A DNA stretch of 44,311 nt. It comes from Phycisphaerae bacterium (GTDB lineage Bacteria; Planctomycetota; Phycisphaerae; UBA1845). The notes below the pieces were generated by a model. That model searched no databases and was not told where the DNA came from. It saw only the letters and a list, made by a program, of their open reading frames with translations. Position 1 is the first letter of the stretch. Each line of letters starts with the position of its first letter. Shown here piece after piece: positions 1 through 8,137 of this stretch. The stretch is taken from contig JAJVHU010000050.1 in assembly GCA_022072505.1 (NCBI GenBank), positions 1 to 44,311 on the forward strand, given 5' to 3'. A program made the translations under genes and the position numbers.

Positions 1-358
1 CCGCCCAGCCGTCCAGCAGGGCTTGAACGATCGCCGCCAACCGGGGGTCATCGGGAATGGAAGTGCAACCGGGAGTGCAACGGACTTCGGCAACCCCCTC
101 TGGCGCGTCAGAAACGGCGTTTTTCGGGGTAGGCCGTCCGGTATTCAACCCGCAGGTCCGGACCGCGCGACGGCAGGTCGGGCAGGCTCCGCATCTTTCC
201 GCCGAAGCTGAGCGGGTTTCTTAAGATATTCTTGTCGATATCCGGGAGTCGGAGTCCTGAAGGCCCGCACTGGGAGGTCGTCGGTTCCACGTGCGTTCCC
301 GCGGCTGAGGCCGACGGATCGCCGCAACCCGGGGTCGGACAACCGCAGCGCCGCGTCA
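1..358. other. Gap before first gene; possible truncated minus-strand gene
   Basis: No complete gene is visible. On the minus strand an open frame runs off the left edge and reads plausibly near the edge (it ends ...DDPRLAAIVQALLDGWA at base 1), so bases 1 to about 155 could be the N-terminal end of a leftward gene. There is no good start codon or ribosome-binding site, and a minus-strand frame ending at base 108 competes with it. I would not annotate it as a gene without sequence to the left. Confidence 0.2.
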
Positions 359-367
359 GTGACGACG

Positions 368-1507
368 ATGAATCCGTCCTCGAACAATCCGCTGATGAAG
401 ACGATCCGTCTGAGCGACGCCGAGATCGCAGCGCTGCTGGACCGCCTCGATCAGCAAGCCGGAGGCGCCGGCAGCGCCGGTCGGCAGGCCGCCCGGTACA
501 AATACCGCCTCGACGCCTGCGTCATCCGCGTCCGACAGCCCGGGGACGTCGAGAGCAAGCCCTTCGTCGCCCCGACGCGCAACCTCAGCAGCAAAGGCAT
601 CGCCTTCCTGCACGGAGGCTACGTTCACGTCGGGACGCGCGTCGAGGTCCGGCTCGTCAACCTGCGCGGCGGGCGCCAGGACGTCAGCGGACGCGTCGTG
701 CGCTGCGACTACCTGACGCGCGGACTGCACCACGTCGGCGTCTTGTTCGACAGCGAAATCTCGCCGGAGGACTTCTGCAACGACGCCGGGCTGGAGCACC
801 TGCGTGTCCTGCTCGTCGAGGACGACGAGGTCATGAAGAAGCTCGTCATGATTCTGCTGGATCAGTTGCACGTCACCGCGGATCATGCCCCGACGGGGAC
901 GGAGGCGCTGAAACTCGCCGCCGCCGGCGCTTACGACGTGATCCTGATGGACATGGAGCTGCCGGACATGGACGGGTTCGCCGCGACGCGCGCCCTGCGC
1001 GAGCGCGGGTTCCGCGGGCGCGTCATCGCCGCCACGGCGCTGGATTCCGCCGAGGATCAGCGGCGCTGCCTCGACGCCGGATGCGACGGACATCTGGCGA
1101 AGCCCTACGCGCGCGAGAAGCTGGCCCGCGCGCTGGTGGACCGTCGAGGACGGCCTCTCGTCAGTCGGCTTCAGGGCGACCCGGCGTTCACCGCCGTGAT
1201 CGACGCCTTCGCCGGCGAAATGCCCTCGCGCATCGCCGACCTTGAAGCGGCGATGACCGCCCGTCAGTTGGATCGCGTCGCCCGGATCGCGCGCAGCCTG
1301 AAAGGCGAGGGCGGAAGCTGCGGGTTCCCGACGATCGGCGCCGCCGCCGCCGCGCTCGAAGCCGCGCTGCAATCCTCCGATGACGACGACGTGGCCCGCG
1401 TAATGCTCAATCAATTGCTCGATTTATGCCGCCTCGTCCGCTCCGCGCCGTCCGCCGAGAGGACGCCGGGCGAAAACGCCGCCGATCCCGACGGCAACAA
1501 GTCATGA
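368..1507 (+). CDS. PilZ - response-regulator receiver - degenerate HPt protein
   Basis: Three-domain signalling protein of 379 residues from the ATG at 368; a GTG at 359 is an alternative, and neither has a clear Shine-Dalgarno sequence. Residues about 40-127 form a PilZ domain with the c-di-GMP-binding motifs RxxxR (RYKYR, 43-47) and NxSxxG (NLSSKG, 72-77). A receiver domain follows (about 145-260) with the acidic pair EDD, phospho-acceptor Asp195 in LMDMELPDMDG, and conserved Lys245. The C-terminus (about 265-360) resembles a histidine phosphotransfer domain, but the residue expected to be the phospho-His is Arg309 (ARSLKG). PilZ binding plus receiver phosphorylation would combine two signals; the tail probably does not relay phosphate. 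A diguanylate cyclase lies 1.4 kb downstream on the other strand. Confidence 0.85.
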   Translation: MNPSSNNPLMKTIRLSDAEIAALLDRLDQQAGGAGSAGRQAARYKYRLDACVIRVRQPGDVESKPFVAPTRNLSSKGIAFLHGGYVHVGTRVEVRLVNLRGGRQDVSGRVVRCDYLTRGLHHVGVLFDSEISPEDFCNDAGLEHLRVLLVEDDEVMKKLVMILLDQLHVTADHAPTGTEALKLAAAGAYDVILMDMELPDMDGFAATRALRERGFRGRVIAATALDSAEDQRRCLDAGCDGHLAKPYAREKLARALVDRRGRPLVSRLQGDPAFTAVIDAFAGEMPSRIADLEAAMTARQLDRVARIARSLKGEGGSCGFPTIGAAAAALEAALQSSDDDDVARVMLNQLLDLCRLVRSAPSAERTPGENAADPDGNKS

Positions 1508-1535
1508 TCGCAGTAGAACCGCAGATTTTTTTCCC

Positions 1536-1855
1536 GAGCCGCGCGGCTTCAGCCCGCGCGAAGCCTCGCGCGGGGTATCGCGCGAAGCCTCGCGCAAAGC
1601 ATTGCGCGAAACCTCGCGCGGGGTATCGTGCGAAGCCTCGCGCGAAACCTCGTACGAAGCCTCGCGCGGGGTATCGTGCGAAGCCTCGCGCAAAGCATTG
1701 CGCGAAGCCTCGTACGAAGCCTCGCGCGGGGTAAACCCCGCGGCTCAGCGCTTCAGCCCGCGCGAAGCCTCGCGCAAAGCATTGCGCGAAACCTCGTACG
1801 AAGCCTCGCGCGGGGTAAACCCCGCGGCTCAGCGCTTCAGCCCGCGCGAAGGCTC
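1536..1855. repeat. Tandem palindromic GC-rich repeat array (REP-like)
   Basis: About 320 bases built from variants of a short palindrome-rich unit (GCGAAGCCTCGCGCGGGGTA and relatives such as GCAAAGCATTGCGC). The right half contains a longer period: the block starting at 1719 recurs at 1803, 84 bases later. The left edge (1536-1572) matches 25761-25797 at 34 of 37 positions, so this is an expanded copy of a dispersed element. Open frames inside it on both strands are repeats of Arg, Ala, Lys and Ser codons and are not credible genes. It lies between the converging 3' ends of the PilZ-REC gene and pyrF. Confidence 0.85.
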
Positions 1856-1888
1856 GTCTCGCGGCGCTCCGCCCTCATGAACAACGAT

Positions 1889-2881
1889 TCAGGACCGTCC
1901 GGGCAGGGCCGATCGGACGTCGCGGACAAACCCGTCGCACGCCGCTTGAATCGCGCCGCGCCAGTCTGAAGGCGCCTCCGCCTCGCCCCGTCCCGCGGTC
2001 CAGGGAAACATGACCCCGCGCGACGAAGTCACGATCGCCCCGCGACCGTCCCGGTGGAAACACGCCGCGGCGTCCGCTCCGGTCTGCCCTTGCGCCCCCC
2101 AGCCCGGGACGAGGAAAAAGCAGTTCGGCATCAGCTCCCGCAGTCGCACCGTCGAGTCCCGATCCGTGGGGGACACGACCGCCCCGACCGCGCTGTACCC
2201 CCCCTTCCCCAACAATCCCGGACCGCAGGACCACCCGTGAATCAAACCCGCGACGGCTTCGCGCACGGCGCGCCCGTCCGCCAACATCAGCCCCTGCACC
2301 TCCGTTGCGGATTTGTTGCTCGTTTGCGCAAGGACAAAAACGCCCTTCCCCTGGCCTCGGGCGGCGTCCAGAAAGGGCGCCACGCCGTCCACTCCGAAAT
2401 AAGGATTGACCGTGACGGCATCCGGGCGCGGGTGCTCCGCGGCCTCGGGATCCTCGCGCAGATGCGCCGCCGCATAATGTTCGGAGGTATGACCGATGTC
2501 GCCGCGCTTGACGTCGCCGATGACGACCAGTTCGCGCTCCAGCGCCGCCCGGACGACCTCGGAATACGCCAGCATCCCCGCCGGACCGTGCGCCTCGAAG
2601 AAGGCGATGTTGATCTTCACGGCAGGGACGAGCGGCGCGACGATCTCGAGCACCTCATCGCAGTAGGTGACGAGCGCGGCGGCCTTGCGCGCCTGCGGAT
2701 CGTCTCCGCAGGATTCGCAGTCCTCCTCCTCGTCGGAGTCCGGCTCGTGTTCGCACCCGTCCTGCTCGAAGAAATCCCGAACCTCAGCCGGAATCCACCC
2801 CCAGACCGGATCCAGCCCGACGCACACGGGCGCGCCCTTGTCCTCGATCGCCGCCAGCAGCCGGTCCGCGAAGTTCTTCAT
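1889..2881 (-). CDS. pyrF: Orotidine-5'-phosphate decarboxylase
   Basis: Decarboxylates OMP to UMP, the last step of de novo pyrimidine synthesis, in the cytoplasm. The 330-residue protein opens with the family's VGLDP strand (21-25) and carries the catalytic DxKxxD motif as DVKRGD (Asp123, Lys125, Asp128), then the phosphate-binding end (PGWGAQG, SSRGV). Length and the ...NPYFGVDG... segment fit the longer PyrF type 2 subfamily. An unusual acidic, Cys-containing insertion occupies about residues 40-62 (EHEPDSDEEEDCESC). The start lies only 12 bases beyond the stop codon of the upstream diguanylate cyclase gene on the same strand, so the two may be co-transcribed. Confidence 0.93.
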   Translation of the reverse strand: MKNFADRLLAAIEDKGAPVCVGLDPVWGWIPAEVRDFFEQDGCEHEPDSDEEEDCESCGDDPQARKAAALVTYCDEVLEIVAPLVPAVKINIAFFEAHGPAGMLAYSEVVRAALERELVVIGDVKRGDIGHTSEHYAAAHLREDPEAAEHPRPDAVTVNPYFGVDGVAPFLDAARGQGKGVFVLAQTSNKSATEVQGLMLADGRAVREAVAGLIHGWSCGPGLLGKGGYSAVGAVVSPTDRDSTVRLRELMPNCFFLVPGWGAQGQTGADAAACFHRDGRGAIVTSSRGVMFPWTAGRGEAEAPSDWRGAIQAACDGFVRDVRSALPGRS

Positions 2882-2893
2882 CGCCGGCGGACG

Positions 2894-4474
2894 CTACCGC
2901 GCCGTGTTCGTCTCCGCCAGCGCCCGCCGCTCGACTTTGACCCGGTACATCGCCTCGTCCGCGGCGCGGAGCATGTCGTCGGCCGTGGCGTAATCCGCGC
3001 TGCACACCACCCCGACGCTGCATCCCACCTTCAGCAACCGGCCCATCACGGCGACCGGCTCGGTCATCGCCGACCGGGCGCGCTCCGCCACCACCTGCGT
3101 ATCTTCGAGGCTCCCGATCTCTTCAAGCAGAATGATGAACTCGTCCCCGCCCAGCCGCGCCACCGCCCGCGTGTCGTCGCGTCCCACCAGGTCGGACGCC
3201 CGCAGGATCAGCCGCAGGCGCTGGGCGACGGCTTGAAGCAGACGGTCGCCGGTCTCGTGGCCGTGCGTGTCGTTGACGCTTTTGAAACCGTCCAGGTCGA
3301 TGAAAAGCAGCCCGAAGATGTAATCCCGCCGCCGCCGCGTCCGCTCCATGCAACGCTCGAGCCGGTCGATGATGTACGCCCGGTTCGGCAGACCCGTCAG
3401 CGGGTCGTGCAGCGCGGTGTAGCGCAGCCGGCGATTCACGGCGTCCAGGCGGTGCATCATCCGGTCGAACTCCCGCGCGAGGATCCCCAGCTCGTCGCCG
3501 CGGCGCATGTTGATCCGCCGGGACAGGTCGTGCGACTCCGCGATGAGCGTCACGTTGTTCGTCAGGCGGGCCACCGGCGACACCACCAGGCGGTGCAGCG
3601 CCAGCCACAAACACGCCAGCAGCGCCATCGCCGCGATGATCATGTACACCGAGGCGAAGCGCAGCGCCGCCTGACCCCGGGCGAGCAGCGCCCGCGGCAC
3701 GTCGATGAGCAGCACGAACGTCGGCTCTCCCGCCGCGTCCGGATAGGTGCAGGCGACGCGCAGCATCGCCGGTTCATGCTCGTCGAACGCGATGTCCGAA
3801 GACGCCAGCCCCTCCGCAAGGCGCGCCAGCCCCCGATCCGGCGTCATCTCCTCGATCGGGAGCAGATCCAGGCGCACGCGCGTCCGCTCCGCAATCCGGC
3901 TGATCTCGGAGTCCGTCACGAACCGCCCCATCACGAGCGCCCCGCCCGCTCCCGCGCCCAGCCCCGCCGGGTTCACCGGACGCAGCGCCACCATCACCGG
4001 CGCCGCGTTCGTCGACACCACGCCGAGCGCGCCATGCAACGAGGTCCGCAGGACGGTTCTGAGTTCTCCGCCCGCGCCGAAGAGCGGGCACTGCGGACCG
4101 GACCAGGCGGCCCCCTCGGGATCCACCACGCGGCTCCACAACGTCTGCCCCCGCCAGTCCAGGAACGCGATCAGATCGAGATTCGAGTTCTGCAGAGAGG
4201 ACGTGGAGAGGTGGTCCGCCACGAAGCGACCGTTCAGGTCGCGGAAGAACTGCCGCGTCGATTCCCACGACGCCCACTCCCGGCATTGCAGGTCGAGGTG
4301 CTCCAGTTCGCGGTCGATGGCCTGACGGCAGCGCGCGATGTCCCGCGCCGCCTCGTCGCGTTCGAGATCCTCGAACTGCGGGATCAGCACGCTGTACTCG
4401 ACGTACTTCAGCGCCCCCAGCGCCAGCACGAACAGCGCCATCAGCACCAGTGAAATCCGCGACTTGATCGACAC
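2894..4474 (-). CDS. CHASE4-HAMP-GGDEF diguanylate cyclase
   Basis: Membrane-bound c-di-GMP synthase of 526 residues. An N-terminal membrane helix (about 8-25) is followed by a periplasmic CHASE4-type sensor (about 30-265, including the REWASWESTRQFF segment), a second membrane helix (about 274-295), a HAMP linker (about 295-345) and a GGDEF domain (about 352-515). The active-site loop is intact (LGGDEF, 441-446), as is the FIDLDGFKSVND nucleotide/metal segment. The RxxD inhibitory site that usually sits five residues before GGDEF is absent, so product inhibition may be lacking. I chose the GTG at 4474, which places the helix at the N-terminus; an in-frame ATG near 4534 would add about 20 basic residues. 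The same frame stays open far upstream, but that part is the shadow of the oxidoreductase and pabB genes. Confidence 0.85.
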   Translation of the reverse strand: MSIKSRISLVLMALFVLALGALKYVEYSVLIPQFEDLERDEAARDIARCRQAIDRELEHLDLQCREWASWESTRQFFRDLNGRFVADHLSTSSLQNSNLDLIAFLDWRGQTLWSRVVDPEGAAWSGPQCPLFGAGGELRTVLRTSLHGALGVVSTNAAPVMVALRPVNPAGLGAGAGGALVMGRFVTDSEISRIAERTRVRLDLLPIEEMTPDRGLARLAEGLASSDIAFDEHEPAMLRVACTYPDAAGEPTFVLLIDVPRALLARGQAALRFASVYMIIAAMALLACLWLALHRLVVSPVARLTNNVTLIAESHDLSRRINMRRGDELGILAREFDRMMHRLDAVNRRLRYTALHDPLTGLPNRAYIIDRLERCMERTRRRRDYIFGLLFIDLDGFKSVNDTHGHETGDRLLQAVAQRLRLILRASDLVGRDDTRAVARLGGDEFIILLEEIGSLEDTQVVAERARSAMTEPVAVMGRLLKVGCSVGVVCSADYATADDMLRAADEAMYRVKVERRALAETNTAR

Positions 4475-4650
4475 CTGCCGACATCCCGGTCCGGTCCGGA
4501 AGGAAGATCCCTGTTTCCCCCTGCGACCCCTCATTTCAATAACGGCCCCAGGGGGGTATCGGTTGGGGTGGTTCACTGATTTCGTCCTGCCTGCTCCGAG
4601 AATCCACGCCTCGGTCCGCAGCGCCGGATGGACGGATAAACCCCTCACTC

Positions 4651-4679
4651 TTGGAGCGACGCCCCGTGCCGGGTACATT
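4651..4679 (+). promoter_or_regulatory. Candidate sigma70-type promoter of the oxidoreductase gene
   Basis: TTGGAG at 4651-4656 and TACATT at 4674-4679 are separated by exactly 17 bases. Initiation near 4686 would give a 5' leader of about 60 bases before the ATG at 4748, which has a GGGAGA ribosome-binding site at about 4732. The hexamers are only moderate matches (3/6 and 4/6). Confidence 0.35.
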
Positions 4680-4747
4680 TTCGTCAGGCTTATCGGGCGC
4701 GGGCGGATTGACGCACGCGCGCCGAACCCGGCGGGAGAACCAGAAAC

Positions 4748-6181
4748 ATGAAGTCGGACACGGAACAGGCGGAACAGATGAGGATGGTGACGGCGACCGA
4801 TCGGCGGACGTTCATCAAAGGGCTTTCGCTGGCGGGCGCCGGCGTGATCGGCGCGGGGCTGACCGGTTGCTCGGTGCGGGATCCGAAGATGACCACCGAT
4901 GCCCAGCGGTTCGACGCGCCGCCCTACGCGCCCGGCGATCAGAACGTCCGGGTCGCCTTCATCGGCACCGGCGGGATGGGCGGCGCGCACGTCGAGCAGA
5001 CCCGCGAACTCGGCGTCACCTGCCCGTGCTTCTGCGACGTGGACACGAATGAGTGGTCCAAGGCCCTGGAGCTTTATCCGCAGGCGAAGGGTTATCAGGA
5101 CTACCGCGAGATGTTCGACAAGGAACACAAGAACATCGACGCGGTGATGATCGGCACGCCCGATCATCATCACTTCCCGGCCACGATCCTCGCGATGCAG
5201 CTCGGCAAGCACGTGTACACGCAGAAACCGCTCACGCACACGCCGTGGGAAGCGCGAGAGCTGGCGAAAGCGGCGAAGCGCTACCGCGTCGCCACGCAGA
5301 TGGGCAATCAGGGACACGCCGGCGAAGGCTGGCGGCTCGTCAATGAGTGGATCCGCGGCGGCGCGCTCGGACACGTCGTCGAGGTTCACACCTGGACCAA
5401 CCGACCGGGAGGCTGGTGGCCTCAAGGCGTTCCGCGTCCGGAGGGCGAAGACGCCGTCCCGGGCAATCTGAACTGGGACATCTGGCTCGGTCCGGCGCCG
5501 GCGCGTCCTTTCAAGGCGGACACCTATCACCGCTTCAAGTGGCGCGGGTGGTGGGACTTCGGATGCGGCGCGCTGGGCGACATGGCGTGTCATACGATGG
5601 ACGGTCTGTTCTGGGCGCTGAACCCCGGACATCCCCGCGCGGTCGAGCCGGTCGCGATGTCGCCCTTCAACGGCGAGACCTTCCCCACGTCCACGATGGT
5701 GAAGTGGGAGTTCCCGGGTCGGCCGGGGCAGCGGCCGTTCGACGCCTACTGGTACGACGGCGGGTTGCGCCCGACCCTTCCGGCGGATCTCGAGTTGAGC
5801 CGATCCCTTCCTGAAACGGGCAACCTCTTCATCGGGACGAAGGCTTCGCTGCTGGTCTCCGGCGACTACGGCGAGAGCCCGCGCGTCTACCCCGAGACGA
5901 AGATGAAGAAGATCGGCCGGCCGAAGCGCATGATCGAGCGCTCGCCGGGACACATGCAGGAGTGGCTCATGTCGTGCCGCGGCGAACGTCCGATCGACTA
6001 TCCGAAGTCCAACTTCGCCTACGCCGGACCGATGACCGAGGCGATCCTTCTCGGCAACATCGCCATCCGGATGGGCCGGCGGCTTGAGTGGGACGGCGCG
6101 AACATGAAGTTCACCAACGTCCCCGAGGCCAACGCCTTGGTGACGAAGGAGTACCGGCAGGGGTGGAAAGTCTGGTCCTGA
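4748..6181 (+). CDS. TAT-exported Gfo/Idh/MocA family oxidoreductase
   Basis: NAD(P)-dependent dehydrogenase-type protein of 477 residues, probably acting on a sugar or polyol outside the cytoplasm. The N-terminus has a twin-arginine signal (DRRTFIKG, 18-25), a hydrophobic stretch and a possible lipobox LTGC ending at Cys41. The Rossmann fold starts at about 66 with the nucleotide loop FIGTGGMGG (71-79). The family's EKP motif appears as QKP (159-161), keeping the Lys-Pro. The length and the CHTMDG, WDFGCGALGD and WYDGG segments resemble the large planctomycete Gfo/Idh/MocA group. Substrate not determinable. It stands alone, between the divergent GGDEF gene and pabB. Confidence 0.88.
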   Translation: MKSDTEQAEQMRMVTATDRRTFIKGLSLAGAGVIGAGLTGCSVRDPKMTTDAQRFDAPPYAPGDQNVRVAFIGTGGMGGAHVEQTRELGVTCPCFCDVDTNEWSKALELYPQAKGYQDYREMFDKEHKNIDAVMIGTPDHHHFPATILAMQLGKHVYTQKPLTHTPWEARELAKAAKRYRVATQMGNQGHAGEGWRLVNEWIRGGALGHVVEVHTWTNRPGGWWPQGVPRPEGEDAVPGNLNWDIWLGPAPARPFKADTYHRFKWRGWWDFGCGALGDMACHTMDGLFWALNPGHPRAVEPVAMSPFNGETFPTSTMVKWEFPGRPGQRPFDAYWYDGGLRPTLPADLELSRSLPETGNLFIGTKASLLVSGDYGESPRVYPETKMKKIGRPKRMIERSPGHMQEWLMSCRGERPIDYPKSNFAYAGPMTEAILLGNIAIRMGRRLEWDGANMKFTNVPEANALVTKEYRQGWKVWS

Positions 6182-6307
6182 GTCGCCGCGGCGCGACGAC
6201 GGTCTCACCGCTGCCTTGCCGTCGCGGATCGGCAAGACGGCGCGGATCCGCGGGCGGCTCGACTCCGCGCGATTTGCGACCGCGCGAGCGCGTCGGATAA
6301 TCCGTCT

Positions 6308-8035
6308 GTGACTGAGGATCGCGCGGACACAGCGGATTCGGCGTCGTTGCGGCGCGCTGCCGCCCCCGGGAGGATCGACCCTCGCGCGGTGATCGAGGCC
6401 GTCTCGCGGCAGCGCCTCCCGGCGGTGCTCGAAGACGTTCCGTCCGACGATCGCGGTTCTTCCGGATACGAGTCGCCTCCTCCGGTCTGCGTCTCCCGCT
6501 GGCCAACCGTGGTCGCGTGGGATCCGGTCGCCGAGTGCGTCGTGGATCCGGCTTCGGTCGAGGACGGCTGGGGGGCGCTTCGCCGGGCGCTCAGGCAGAC
6601 GCCGCGGATCGTTCGCGCCGCGTGCTCCGAAGACCCGGCTTTGAGGTTCGATCGTGCGTCGGCCACGCAGGCTCGAGGGTTCTCCGGCGGCTGGATCGGG
6701 TTCATCACGTACGACTTCGCCGCCCGCGCCGAGGGGGTGCGGTCGCGGCATGCACCGCCGAAGGCGTTGCCGGGGCTGAGTTTTCACTTGTATGACACTT
6801 TCGCGTGGTTCGACCCGCGGACCTTCGGCTGGACGGCTGGCGCCGTGGACTGGCCGCCGGGCCGTTTCCCGGGTCGCGCCGGCGCCACGGAAAGGCTCGA
6901 CGCGGCGCTGGCGTTGCTTAAGAACGCCGCCGCGCGTCAGGCGGGCGGCGGAGAAAGGGAGTTCACGCACGACGGCCAGACCGTCCCGGAAGGTCCGGAA
7001 CCCCCGCTTCCTCACGGGCGCGGCTCGGTCTTGCACGAGCGTCGGAAGCCTTCGGATGCCGCCGCCGCCGCAGTCCGTGCCGCCGCGACCTCGCCGACGC
7101 TCCCCGCGAACTCGCCGGCGCCCGGCTCAACTGCGCCGGTCCGGTCCTCGCTCGACCGACCGGCCTACGACGCCCGCGTCCGGCGCATTCTCGACTACAT
7201 CGCCGCCGGGGACGCCTACCAGGTGAACCTGACGCGGCGCTTCGAGAGCGTCACCCACCTGTCTGCCGATTTGCTTTACCTGCGCCTTCGCGCATGCAAC
7301 CCGGCGCCTTACTCGGCGTTTCTGCCCCGGAGCGGATACGCGATCCTCAGCGCATCCCCCGAACTCTTTCTCGACGTCCACGATCGCCGCGTCGTCACCC
7401 GGCCGATCAAAGGCACGCGACCGCGAGGCCGCGACCCGACGGAGGACGCCGCGCTCCGCGCTGAACTAGGCACGAGCGAGAAGGACCGGGCGGAACTCAA
7501 CATGATCGTCGATCTCCTGCGCAACGACCTGGGGCGCGTCTGCGATTACGGCTCGATCCGTGTGACGTCCGCGGGCGACATCGAGACGCACCCGACCGTG
7601 CATCACCGCGTGGCGACGGTCGAGGGCCGGCTGCGCGAGGACGTCGACGTGGGCGATCTGCTGGCCGCGACGATGCCCGGCGGTTCCGTCACGGGGGTTC
7701 CGAAGATCCGCGCGATGCAGATCATCGACGAGCTGGAGCCTTGCCCGCGCGGCGTGTACTGCGGCGCCGTCGGATTCCTCGGGCTGGACGGACGCGCCTC
7801 GTTCAACCTGGCGATCCGCACGATGATCCACTACGGAGACAACGTCCACGTCCACGCCGGCGGCGGCATCGTTGCCGAAAGCGACGCGCAGGCGGAGTAC
7901 GAGGAGACTCTGGCGAAGGCCGCGGGGCTGCTTTCGGCGCTGGGTGGACAATCCGATGTGGCCCATGATAGGGAGCACGAGTCCGACGGAGATGGCTCAA
8001 AGCCGGGCGTTCTCTCCACCCGGCAATACAGATGA
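6308..8035 (+). CDS. pabB: Aminodeoxychorismate synthase component I
   Basis: Converts chorismate with ammonia to 4-amino-4-deoxychorismate for folate synthesis. The 575-residue protein starts with GTG and has an N-terminal anthranilate-synthase-type domain (about 20-205) and the chorismate-binding core (about 286-546). PIKGT at 366-370 (Lys368) marks PabB rather than TrpE, which has PIAGT. The core also shows SASPELFL, NMIVDLLRNDLGR, MPGGSVTGVPK and the final GGGIVAESD. The linker at about 215-285 is low-complexity, rich in Pro, Ala and Ser, and encodes LPHGRGSV (234-241), which is a dispersed DNA repeat read in frame. pabC follows 102 bases later on the same strand. No glutamine amidotransferase subunit (PabA) gene is in the window. 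Confidence 0.93.
   Translation: MTEDRADTADSASLRRAAAPGRIDPRAVIEAVSRQRLPAVLEDVPSDDRGSSGYESPPPVCVSRWPTVVAWDPVAECVVDPASVEDGWGALRRALRQTPRIVRAACSEDPALRFDRASATQARGFSGGWIGFITYDFAARAEGVRSRHAPPKALPGLSFHLYDTFAWFDPRTFGWTAGAVDWPPGRFPGRAGATERLDAALALLKNAAARQAGGGEREFTHDGQTVPEGPEPPLPHGRGSVLHERRKPSDAAAAAVRAAATSPTLPANSPAPGSTAPVRSSLDRPAYDARVRRILDYIAAGDAYQVNLTRRFESVTHLSADLLYLRLRACNPAPYSAFLPRSGYAILSASPELFLDVHDRRVVTRPIKGTRPRGRDPTEDAALRAELGTSEKDRAELNMIVDLLRNDLGRVCDYGSIRVTSAGDIETHPTVHHRVATVEGRLREDVDVGDLLAATMPGGSVTGVPKIRAMQIIDELEPCPRGVYCGAVGFLGLDGRASFNLAIRTMIHYGDNVHVHAGGGIVAESDAQAEYEETLAKAAGLLSALGGQSDVAHDREHESDGDGSKPGVLSTRQYR
7007..7029 (+). repeat. Dispersed GRGSV repeat inside pabB
   Basis: A 23-base element (CTTCCTCACGGGCGCGG followed by CTCGGT) that also occurs at 27976-27998, 34266-34288 and 37007-37029 with one to three differences. 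One frame reads LP-x-GRGSV. Here it is in frame within the non-conserved pabB linker. Confidence 0.85.
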
Positions 8036-8137
8036 GATGCCGTATTGCATCCGAGTTTTGCCGGCGAGAATGCAGGTGATTCAGATTATCAGAAGGCTGC
8101 GAAACCCCGGGGCAATCGTTGAGGAGTTGTTCAGAGT

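Noticed and set aside
356..1414. A 352-codon minus-strand open frame
   Set aside because: Antisense shadow of the PilZ-REC gene with no recognisable motifs.
1426..1969. Arg/Ala/Lys repeat frames on both strands
   Set aside because: They are translations of the REP-like tandem array in several frames, none preferred.
2054..4453. A 799-codon plus-strand open frame
   Set aside because: It is antisense to pyrF and the GGDEF gene, which have clear domains; the product is Arg/His/Pro-rich, as expected for a shadow frame in GC-rich DNA.
6215..6236. A 7-bp hairpin after the Gfo/Idh/MocA gene as a terminator
   Set aside because: No T-run follows on either strand, and such stems are frequent by chance at this GC content.
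4475..7036. Upstream extension of the GGDEF frame to 1380 codons
   Set aside because: The extension is antisense to the Gfo/Idh/MocA and pabB genes and has no domain character; the real protein starts with its membrane helix near 4474.
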